The position numbers and the translations under genes are program-made. 6,725 nt of DNA. It comes from Bacillota bacterium (GTDB taxonomy: Bacteria; Bacillota; Clostridia; Clostridiales; Clostridiaceae). The notes under the pieces are model-generated. The model searched no databases, had not been told where the DNA came from, and saw only the letters and a program-made list of their open reading frames with translations. The stretch lies in assembly GCA_023440105.1 (NCBI GenBank), contig JAEXSY010000022.1, positions 1-6,725 on the forward strand, read 5' to 3'. Shown here in pieces: positions 1 to 5,266 of this stretch. Each line of letters opens with the position of its first letter. Positions within the stretch are counted from its first letter, which is position 1.

Positions 1-85
1 AAACAATGAAAAACAGTGCCCTCACTGTGGAAAATTCATTGATAAAAAAAGCTTATTTTGTAATAAATGCGGCAAAAACCTATAA
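1..85 (+). CDS. Zinc-ribbon protein, C-terminal end only (partial)
   Basis: This is the last 27 codons of a gene that begins before the window, read in the frame starting at base 2 and ending at TAA 83-85. The visible peptide has two knuckles, CPHC and CNKC, separated by 12 residues, so four cysteines are placed to bind one zinc ion as in zinc-ribbon domains. It ends four residues after the second knuckle (GKNL). Clostridia have many membrane or regulatory proteins with such ribbons, usually at the N-terminus but sometimes at the C-terminus, so the function of the whole protein cannot be told. The next gene starts 63 bases downstream on the same strand with no clear terminator between, so read-through transcription is possible. 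I am confident that this is coding sequence and a zinc ribbon; the rest is unknown. Confidence 0.75.
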   Translation, partial: NNEKQCPHCGKFIDKKSLFCNKCGKNL

Positions 86-148
86 AATTAACCTACAGTA
101 AAAACAAATAGTAGCTATTAATTTTAATATTTTTCTTGAGGTGTTATT

Positions 149-1261
149 ATGAGACTTGTTCCCTTAGAAAGTATAAGAGACGGCTGTCTTTTAGCTAAAA
201 GTATATACGATTCCCAAAATAGAATACTTCTAAAAGAAGGAATGGTATTAAACTCCTTCACCTTAAATAAACTAAGGAAGTATAATATCTTTACTCTCTG
301 GGTCCATGATGAATATAGCGATATAGAAATCGCAACGATAATTAAGCCCCAATTAAGAGAAAAATCCATCAAGGTATTAAAGGATACCTTTAGAAATATC
401 GATAAATTTCAAAGATTATGGGATGAAAAAAACTTCTATTCCTCTACTCAGTCTGCTGACTGCAAGGATGTCTATCTAACTTCTGTCTATAAGCTCTCAG
501 AAGAGCTTTTAGATAGTATAATAAATAATAGCAATGTTATGGTCAGCCTTGTGGATATAAAATCTATGGATGACTGTACCTATAGTCACAGTATTAATGT
601 AGCCCTTTTATCTCTGGTTATAGGACTTGGGATTCAGCTTCCTTTAAGAGACCTTAAGGATTTATGCGTAGGTGCCTTAATTCATGATATTGGCAAGGTT
701 CTAATTCACAGGGATATTATAACTAAAGAAGGCTCACTAACCTCTGATGAATATACCTACGTGAAAAAGCACACCACCAAAGGCTTTGACTATTTAAGAA
801 ATGTACCGAGTATAAGCACCAGTATTAGATTAATAGCTCTGCAGCATCATGAAAGAGTCGATGGATTAGGCTATCCAGGTGGATTAACAGGAAAAGAAAT
901 ACATCCCCTGGCAAAAATCGTAGCAGTTGCTGATGTATACGATGCCTTAACCTCACATAGGCCTTATAGAAGGGCTCTCCTTCCCAATGAGGCCATGGAA
1001 TACATAATGGCACATTCTGGAACGATGTTTGATCATAATATAGTTACAGTATTTTCAAGAGTAGTGGTCCCTTACCCTAGTGGTACTATAGTAAGGCTTA
1101 GTAATGGAGACGTAGGAATTGTTTTAGATACACCCTTTTACTATCCTTTGAGACCTGATGTAAGAATTATAGAAAGTAAAGAGAAAAAAAAGGTAGGAAA
1201 GCTCATCAGCCTTTTGAAAGAGCTATCCTTAGTTATTTCAGATATAATATATGCAATATAA
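149..1261 (+). CDS. HD-GYP domain protein, probable cyclic di-GMP phosphodiesterase
   Basis: This 370-aa protein is predicted to be cytosolic and to hydrolyse the second messenger cyclic di-GMP (HD-GYP family). Residues 1-60 match the N-terminal motif common in clostridial HD-GYP proteins (LAKSIYDSQNRILLKEG at 15-31). The catalytic domain spans about 135-300: H147, the HD pair H179-D180 in HDIGK, H208, H233-H234-E235, the GYP signature DGLGYPGG 238-245, and ADVYDALTSHRPYR 261-274 with D262. A C-terminal stretch (about 308-340, YPSGTIVRLSNGDVGIV) is also usual for this subgroup. No receiver, GGDEF or membrane segment is present, so the input signal is unknown. The position four residues before H147 is Cys143, where tri-metal members carry Glu, which suggests a two-metal centre (inference). 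ATG 149 is preceded by TTGAGGTG (136-143) at good spacing. The stop codon lies inside the first arm of a long hairpin. Confidence 0.93.
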   Translation: MRLVPLESIRDGCLLAKSIYDSQNRILLKEGMVLNSFTLNKLRKYNIFTLWVHDEYSDIEIATIIKPQLREKSIKVLKDTFRNIDKFQRLWDEKNFYSSTQSADCKDVYLTSVYKLSEELLDSIINNSNVMVSLVDIKSMDDCTYSHSINVALLSLVIGLGIQLPLRDLKDLCVGALIHDIGKVLIHRDIITKEGSLTSDEYTYVKKHTTKGFDYLRNVPSISTSIRLIALQHHERVDGLGYPGGLTGKEIHPLAKIVAVADVYDALTSHRPYRRALLPNEAMEYIMAHSGTMFDHNIVTVFSRVVVPYPSGTIVRLSNGDVGIVLDTPFYYPLRPDVRIIESKEKKKVGKLISLLKELSLVISDIIYAI

Positions 1262-1306
1262 GGAGTTACTCAAAGAAGGCATGAAAGCCTATGAGACACT
1301 CCTTAT
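1258..1306. terminator. Long imperfect hairpin between convergent genes
   Basis: ATAAGGAGT (1258-1266) pairs perfectly with ACTCCTTAT (1298-1306). Inside it CTCA (1269-1272) pairs with TGAG (1292-1295) and AGGC (1277-1280) with GCCT (1287-1290), leaving a 6-base loop. It sits between the ends of the HD-GYP gene (+) and the YciI-like gene (-) and so may end transcription from both sides. Neither side has a good run of T, so efficient intrinsic termination is not certain; it could instead protect transcript 3' ends. Confidence 0.55.
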
Positions 1307-1350
1307 TCAAGCTCGCCTATTATGTTTAGATTTTAAGACAGACCTTTAGA

Positions 1351-1626
1351 TTAGCCTAATGCAATAGAGTTCTTGCTAAGAATTTCATAAGAATAGAAGC
1401 TATTATTAGCAAAGGGATTGTATTTAATAATTTCTTCTGCTTCCACTAGATCTCTTGCTTGAAAAATCATTGTGCCTCCATTTTTATTGAGACTGCCTGC
1501 ACAGGCAAGATATTTATTATAAATAGAATTCTTTATATCATTAACTCTTTTATCCTGAGCCCTGTCCTGGGCCTTTCCTTCAGATTTATAATTTATTTTC
1601 ACAAAAATACCACTGGACTTTTTCAT
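1351..1626 (-). CDS. Small YciI-like protein under SOS-type control
   Basis: This 91-aa protein resembles the C-terminal two thirds of the YciI-related fold (dimeric alpha-beta ferredoxin-like). It has a glycine pair before a beta strand (NGGTMIFQA 49-57), the helix DLVEAEEIIKYNPF (59-72) matching the family's 'EEAEE...DPF' helix, and the closing strand YEIL (80-83). The first part is rich in Lys, Asp and Gln and diverges. The His and Asp proposed as a catalytic dyad in YciI proteins seem absent: Arg27 and Asn47 fall near the expected places. No enzyme activity should therefore be assumed. ATG 1624-1626 is well supported by AAGGGAGGT (1634-1642) seven bases upstream. An overlapping plus-strand reading frame has no such site. 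The gene has its own strong promoter about 100 bases upstream with two LexA boxes, suggesting induction by DNA damage. Family assignment is moderately sure, function unknown. Confidence 0.75.
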   Translation of the reverse strand: MKKSSGIFVKINYKSEGKAQDRAQDKRVNDIKNSIYNKYLACAGSLNKNGGTMIFQARDLVEAEEIIKYNPFANNSFYSYEILSKNSIALG

Positions 1627-1706
1627 CTACGGTACCTCCCTTAATAGTTAGAAGCGTTTATATAAGTATATTACGTAGTAAATCCATTTATGCCAAATAA
1701 TTATAT

Positions 1707-1720
1707 CGAACACTTGTTTG
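1707..1720. promoter_or_regulatory. Second LexA (SOS) box, just after the start site
   Basis: CGAACACTTGTTTG matches 13 of 14 positions of CGAACRNRYGTTYG and contains the GAAC-N4-GTTT core. It covers roughly +5 to +18 of the predicted minus-strand transcript. Together with the spacer box on the same helix face it would allow tight, possibly cooperative, repression of the YciI-like gene until DNA damage. Confidence 0.75.
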
Positions 1721-1731
1721 TTTATAGTATT

Positions 1732-1760
1732 ATAATAGCGAACATATGTTTTTTTGTCAA
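1732..1760 (-). promoter_or_regulatory. Sigma-A promoter of the YciI-like gene
   Basis: On the minus strand a perfect -35 TTGACA (1755-1760) is followed by exactly 17 bases and a -10 TATTAT (1732-1737); a TATAAT is offset by three bases. The predicted transcript starts near 1725 and has a leader of about 100 bases before ATG 1626. A core this strong fits a promoter that is held off by a repressor, and LexA-type boxes lie within and just after it. Confidence 0.85.
1739..1752. promoter_or_regulatory. LexA (SOS) box in the promoter spacer
   Basis: CGAACATATGTTTT matches 13 of 14 positions of the Bacillus-type LexA consensus CGAACRNRYGTTYG, and matches the GAAC-N4-GTTT core seen in clostridia. 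It lies between the -35 and -10 elements of the minus-strand promoter, where bound LexA would block RNA polymerase. It starts 32 bases from the second box, about three helical turns. Confidence 0.8.
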
Positions 1761-1769
1761 TATAATTTT

Positions 1770-1794
1770 AAAAAAAAGACTTATGACATAAGTC
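1770..1794 (-). terminator. Rho-independent terminator of the cysteine-rich gene
   Basis: On the minus strand, GACTTATG (1787-1794) and CATAAGTC (1778-1785) form a perfect 8-base inverted repeat around one base (in practice about 6-7 pairs with a 3-5 base loop). Eight T follow directly (1770-1777). It lies 24 bases past the stop of the DUF326 gene and ends 10 bases before the -35 box of the SOS promoter, so it insulates the two units. The stem is AT-rich and is made from the heptamer repeat next to it. Confidence 0.7.
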
Positions 1795-1822
1795 ATAAGT
1801 CATAAGTCATGTGCCTGTCACC
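1778..1822 (-). repeat. Dispersed repeat copy 1: GGTGACAGGCACATG plus heptamers
   Basis: Read on the minus strand this is GGTGACAGGCACATG followed by ACTTATG units (three CATAAGT heptamers on the plus strand at 1787-1807) and a closing inverted half. Its first bases provide the last Arg codon's final two bases and the TGA stop codon of the cysteine-rich gene, and its far end forms that gene's terminator stem. Related copies lie at 1943-1972 and 4159-4197. Confidence 0.85.
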
Positions 1823-2165
1823 TTGCCATTTTTTTACACTCAGCTGCACATTCTCTGCAGGTTTTAGCACATATCTGGCAGTGTTCATCTTCAAACTTCC
1901 CACAATGCTCTGCGCAGTCCTCACACACCTTGGCACAGAAACGACATAAGTCATAAGTCATGTGACTGTCACGTGCCATAACCTTAACAGCCAGGCTGCA
2001 TACCTCAGCACAATCCTGAAGGCTCTTTATACAGTGAATTCTTTCCTTCACATCCTCTTCATTAAGGCACATGGTGAAGCATTCCTCACATATCTGCACA
2101 CATTTGTTGCAGGAATCTATACAGCTTTGATTAGGATTCCCTTCCTTCATCATTGAATTAGTCAT
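1818..2165 (-). CDS. Four-helix-bundle copper-binding protein (DUF326/Csp-like), cysteine-rich
   Basis: This 115-aa protein contains 19 cysteines, mostly spaced CX2C or CX3C, so they line the inside of amphipathic helices: C15, 19, 22, 26, 29, 33; C45, 52, 56; C74, 77, 81, 84, 88; C96, 99, 103, 106, 110. That pattern and the MARDS (63-67) and LCRFCAKVC (73-81) motifs are typical of the DUF326 copper-storage family (Csp), whose members bind many Cu(I) ions in a four-helix bundle. There is no signal peptide, so the cytosolic Csp3-like type fits. Length is normal for the family. ATG 2163-2165 follows AGGAGG (2173-2178, minus strand) at good spacing. Two oddities: codons for about residues 65-74 lie in a dispersed repeat copy, and the stop codon comes from another copy. 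The metal is inferred from the family; no copper regulator or exporter is visible nearby. Confidence 0.88.
   Translation of the reverse strand: MTNSMMKEGNPNQSCIDSCNKCVQICEECFTMCLNEEDVKERIHCIKSLQDCAEVCSLAVKVMARDSHMTYDLCRFCAKVCEDCAEHCGKFEDEHCQICAKTCRECAAECKKMAR
1943..1972 (-). repeat. Dispersed repeat copy 2, inside the cysteine-rich gene
   Basis: Read on the minus strand the 30 bases match copy 1 except for one substitution (GTGACAGTCAC for GTGACAGGCAC) and one heptamer fewer. It is translated in frame as part of RDSHMTYDLC (residues 65-74). The spacing between the MARDS and LC motifs looks normal for the family, so this seems to be a replacement of sequence and not an added segment. Confidence 0.8.
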
Positions 2166-2309
2166 CTTATCTCCTCCTGCATAATTTATTTTCTTAGTTA
2201 TATTATTTATATCCTTAGAAATATAATCAACAGAAGAAGATTATAGTTTATAGAAGTATAACAGCCTATTTTAAATTGTCCAAACTCTTAAAACTTTGTT
2301 TATAGATAA

Positions 2310-3962
2310 CTAAGATATTCTGCCCTCTGCTTTTTTCACTATCTCTTCTGGATAGCCTAGATATCTTAAAAACTTTATAGCATTTCTTGTAGGAGAAACT
2401 CCTTCTCTAAGCCTATAGTCAAAGGTCATCCCTTCTGTATCATCCACATCCTCACTAAAATAGTATGGAGTGAGATAACCCTTAGTATAATCTGTAAGCT
2501 CTAGGTCATGAGTGGCTACCAGTACTAAAGCTCTTTTCTTCATGAGATATAATAAAATCTCTGTGGAAGCTGCAATTCTCTCCACGGGGTTTGTACCTCT
2601 AAATATCTCATCAATGATACAGAGTACAGGAACTTCCCTTTCTGATTCTTTAATCACTCTATGGACAGCCTCTGCTTCTCCTAAATAATAGCTCTTCCCC
2701 TTAGAAATATCATCTCTAGGGCTTATACTGCTGACTACCTTCAGAAGAACCCCCTTATACTCCATGGCAAGAGCAAAGCCAAAGGTCTGAGCTAGAACAG
2801 CATTTACTCCTGCAGTTCTAAGATATGTAGATTTTCCCGACATATTAGACCCTGTGAGAATAATTCCCTTTTCTCCTAAGGCTATGTCATTAGCAATACC
2901 ATCAATTAATAAAGGATTCAAGGCTCCTTTAATCCTTAAGCTTCTATCCTGTATATATTCAGCCTCACAGATTTTATCCCGAATATCATTTTTATATCCC
3001 GCAACGGCAGCCATAGAATCCAGCTCTCCAATGATATTATATATAAGTACTAAATCCTCCTTAGAGTTCTCTAGCTTATTCATTATTTTATAATAAGCCC
3101 TTACTTGAAACAGGAAAATTATATTATAATAATCTCCAAATACATCTAAGCCCTCAATTCGATCTACAGCCTTTGAATTTTTCAGTATTATATCACAGGT
3201 GGATCTGCACTTTTTTAGCTTAGCTATATATTCATTAATTTGTGGCACATCAACTTTTACTATTGAGTCTACTGCTGTTGCAATAGAGGCTAAATAATTT
3301 ATAGAATACATGCCTGCATTAATATTATTATTGATTTTATAATGAACAGCCATGTTTATAGCTAAGGCCCCTATGACAAGCATAAAAGCATAGCCTCCTA
3401 TTAAAGGAAAGGTCAATAACACTACAAAAGGCATCTTGGATAGTATGTCAAAGATAAGCTTATTCACATATTTATGTTTATTTTCGTAGATAAAGGTTGC
3501 TATATCCCCTTTCATCTGCCTTCCCAAAAGAGCTAAAATTCTTCGAATTTTATTGTGACTAGCTTCATCCTTCTGCAAAAAGCTTATTACAGCTCGTCTC
3601 CTCTTTATTTCTGCTTCATCCAGCTCTGGTTTTCTTAATAGACAATATAGCTTTTGCATTCCTGGTGTAGTTAGCGTGTAATCCATCTCCTTATACACCT
3701 TGTCCATCTCTAAGTCCTCCCAGGTCTGATCATCAAGAGTAGCTTCTGGAAGCTTATTTTTTGTTTGTAAATCAAAAAGCTTTTTAATAATTGTAAAATC
3801 CCTTTTACGATTTTTTCTTTCCTCAGGAGTCTCCTCCAGAACCTTAAGATTAGAAGCTTTTTGTCTATATCTAACAAACATTAAAATCCCAATTAAAACT
3901 ACCACTGAAACTATCAAAAATATAGCATCCCTACTTAAGCCTTGCTTGATTCCCTCTTCCAT
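2310..3962 (-). CDS. Membrane-anchored MutS-related ATPase
   Basis: This 550-aa protein has the MutS/ABC-type ATPase at its C-terminus but none of the N-terminal mismatch-recognition domains of true MutS, and no C-terminal Smr nuclease as in MutS2. Visible motifs are Walker A TGSNMSGKST (370-379), the signature region SYYLGEAEA (424-432), Walker B VLCIIDE (446-452), the switch histidine ATHD (483-486) and the closing FDYRLREG (514-521). A hydrophobic helix at about 13-30 followed by RYRQK predicts an N-terminal anchor, and a second hydrophobic stretch at about 177-206 predicts one or two more membrane segments. A helical lever-like region (about 210-340) links to the ATPase. Such proteins occur in Clostridia and Bacteroidetes and their role is not established, so I would not call it a mismatch repair gene. 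Start ATG 3960-3962 has a fair site (GGTGGGAG, minus strand, about 3969-3976). It looks monocistronic. Confidence 0.87.
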   Translation of the reverse strand: MEEGIKQGLSRDAIFLIVSVVVLIGILMFVRYRQKASNLKVLEETPEERKNRKRDFTIIKKLFDLQTKNKLPEATLDDQTWEDLEMDKVYKEMDYTLTTPGMQKLYCLLRKPELDEAEIKRRRAVISFLQKDEASHNKIRRILALLGRQMKGDIATFIYENKHKYVNKLIFDILSKMPFVVLLTFPLIGGYAFMLVIGALAINMAVHYKINNNINAGMYSINYLASIATAVDSIVKVDVPQINEYIAKLKKCRSTCDIILKNSKAVDRIEGLDVFGDYYNIIFLFQVRAYYKIMNKLENSKEDLVLIYNIIGELDSMAAVAGYKNDIRDKICEAEYIQDRSLRIKGALNPLLIDGIANDIALGEKGIILTGSNMSGKSTYLRTAGVNAVLAQTFGFALAMEYKGVLLKVVSSISPRDDISKGKSYYLGEAEAVHRVIKESEREVPVLCIIDEIFRGTNPVERIAASTEILLYLMKKRALVLVATHDLELTDYTKGYLTPYYFSEDVDDTEGMTFDYRLREGVSPTRNAIKFLRYLGYPEEIVKKAEGRIS

Positions 3963-4020
3963 TTTAGCTCTCCCACCTATATTAGTTTTTCAATAGCTTA
4001 TGCCATTTATATGATCTTTT

Positions 4021-4049
4021 ATTATAAACCGTTTATTCACATTGTTTAA
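4021..4049 (-). promoter_or_regulatory. Probable sigma-A promoter of the MutS-related gene
   Basis: On the minus strand a perfect -10 TATAAT (4021-4026) is preceded, 17 bases upstream, by a weak -35 TTAAAC (4044-4049). Transcription would begin near 4014, about 50 bases before the start codon. The weak -35 lowers confidence. Confidence 0.45.
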
Positions 4050-4158
4050 CAAAGAGCTATAGCTATTTCCACAATTATCCTCATAATAGAATTATACCTT
4101 TTATTTCGTTACTCTTAAAGGGAGATCATAAAATAAGGTGAATATAAGCACAAATCAA

Positions 4159-4197
4159 GTGACAGGCACATAAGTCATAACTCATGTGCCTGTCACC
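4159..4197. repeat. Dispersed repeat copy 3: perfect palindrome after the SDR gene
   Basis: GTGACAGGCACAT (4159-4171) is perfectly inverted as ATGTGCCTGTCAC (4184-4196) with a 12-base loop. On the minus strand it reads GGTGACAGGCACATG, then one altered and one intact heptamer, then the inverted end. It begins 11 bases after the SDR stop codon. The stable 13-base stem could act as a terminator or 3' protector, although only weakly T-rich sequence follows. It looks like a REP/BIME-type mobile palindrome; no transposase is in view. Confidence 0.8.
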
Positions 4198-4207
4198 AAC
4201 AAGGGTA

Positions 4208-5083
4208 TTATCCGTTAACTACGCTGCCACCATTTATGTGGATTACTTGGCCGGTTATGTAGGAGGCGCCTTCAGAGGCTAGGAATACATATGCTTGAGC
4301 TACCTCTACAGGCTGTCCTGCTCGCTTCATTGGTACATCGGCTCCAAAGCTCTGAACCTTATCCTCATCGAAGGATTCAGGAATAAGAGGTGTCCATATA
4401 GGTCCTGGTGCTACTCCATTAACTCTTATATTCTTCTCTGCCAGCTGTCCTGATAGGGAACGAATAAAGGCTACCTGAGCTCCCTTGGTGCAGGAGTAAT
4501 CTAATAGAGAAGGATTACCCTTGTAGGCAGTTACCGAGGTAGTTACTAAAATACTGCTGCCTTCCTTTAGATGTGGTACTGCAGCCTTTGTCATATAAAA
4601 GGTTCCAAAGAAATTAGTCTTAAAGGTTCTCACCAGCTGGTCTTGTGATATATCTACTATACTGGTTTGTTCATGCTGCTCTGCTGCATTATTAACCAAA
4701 ATATCTAACTTAGAATACTCTTCTATTACCTTATTAACTACTTCCTTACAGAATTCCTCATCACCTATATCACCGGAAATAAGAAGACACCTTCTTCCTA
4801 ATCTTTCAATATGCTCCTTAGTTTCCTCTGCATCTTTTTGCTCATCTAAATAAACTATGGCTATGTCAGCTCCTTCATGAGCATAAGCCACAGCTACAGC
4901 TCTACCTATACCACTATCAGCTCCCGTTAAGAGGGCAACCTTACCTTCAAGCCTTCCTGAGCCTTTGTTATAAGCAGGATCCTCAAATATTGGCTCTGGT
5001 GTCATCTTGCTTTCTATACCAGGCTGTTTCATCTGTGCCTGAGGTGGCTGTTCTTCAGGAAAATTCTTAAAAGTATTATTCAT
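4208..5083 (-). CDS. SDR family oxidoreductase, general stress protein 39 type
   Basis: This 291-aa NAD(P)-dependent short-chain dehydrogenase belongs to the subgroup with a proline-rich N-terminal extension (PEEQPPQAQMKQPG, 9-22) seen in Bacillus general stress protein 39 and its relatives. The Rossmann cofactor motif is TGADSGIG (53-60), the structural NNAA lies at 131-134, and the catalytic tetrad is N157, S183, Y196 and K200 (YSCTK). PGPIWTP (226-232) and the C-terminal GQVIHINGG (278-286) are also standard. All catalytic residues are present, so it should be active, but the substrate cannot be read from sequence. It is probably soluble. ATG 5081-5083 is preceded by AAAGGGG (5093-5099, minus strand) at 9 bases. 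No clear stress-sigma promoter is seen upstream. It diverges from the next gene across 183 bases and is followed by a repeat palindrome. Confidence 0.92.
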   Translation of the reverse strand: MNNTFKNFPEEQPPQAQMKQPGIESKMTPEPIFEDPAYNKGSGRLEGKVALLTGADSGIGRAVAVAYAHEGADIAIVYLDEQKDAEETKEHIERLGRRCLLISGDIGDEEFCKEVVNKVIEEYSKLDILVNNAAEQHEQTSIVDISQDQLVRTFKTNFFGTFYMTKAAVPHLKEGSSILVTTSVTAYKGNPSLLDYSCTKGAQVAFIRSLSGQLAEKNIRVNGVAPGPIWTPLIPESFDEDKVQSFGADVPMKRAGQPVEVAQAYVFLASEGASYITGQVIHINGGSVVNG

Positions 5084-5266
5084 GAATATCTACCCCTTTC
5101 CTTAGTTAATGATTAAGATTATATAAGATTATCATTTCTATATTATTTATAAAATATGTCTTATCTATTATCATTCCTTAGCCTTTTTATAAAGACTTAA
5201 CTGATTATTTATAGTATTATTGTCTTAGAATTTAAATTAATTACTATATAAGATAGGAGGATAATC

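Noticed and set aside
106..134. Possible terminator between the zinc-ribbon and HD-GYP genes (AATAG...CTATT followed by T-rich sequence)
   Set aside because: The stem is only five weak A/T-rich pairs and would not terminate transcription reliably.
124..372. Minus-strand open frame of 82 codons overlapping the HD-GYP start
   Set aside because: It lies antisense to a well-supported gene, crosses its ribosome binding site, and its translation matches no family I recognise.
825..1013. Minus-strand open frame inside the HD-GYP catalytic region
   Set aside because: It is antisense to the conserved HHE/GYP region and has no independent support.
1459..1644. Plus-strand open frame of 61 codons opposite the YciI-like gene
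   Set aside because: It has no ribosome binding site, while the minus-strand frame has a strong one, a promoter and family motifs.
1787..1810. CRISPR-like array from tandem CATAAGT units
   Set aside because: The units are seven bases and directly tandem with no spacers, so this is a simple heptamer array in a REP-like element.
1962..2156. Plus-strand open frame opposite the cysteine-rich gene
   Set aside because: It is antisense to a gene with 19 patterned cysteines and shows no motif of its own.
2200..2240. Candidate promoter of the cysteine-rich gene (minus-strand TTGATT with AT-rich -10)
   Set aside because: The -10 matches are poor at correct spacing and the region is nearly all A and T.
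2854..3093. Plus-strand open frame inside the MutS-related gene
   Set aside because: It is a shadow of the ATPase coding sequence with no start signal.
4055..4064. Palindrome AGCTATAGCT upstream of the MutS-related gene
   Set aside because: A ten-base palindrome in AT-rich DNA is expected by chance, and no matching second site was seen.
5215..5248. Candidate -10 boxes (TATTAT, TACTAT) for the EEP gene
   Set aside because: None has an acceptable -35 at 16-18 bases that also leaves room for the ribosome binding site, so no promoter is called.
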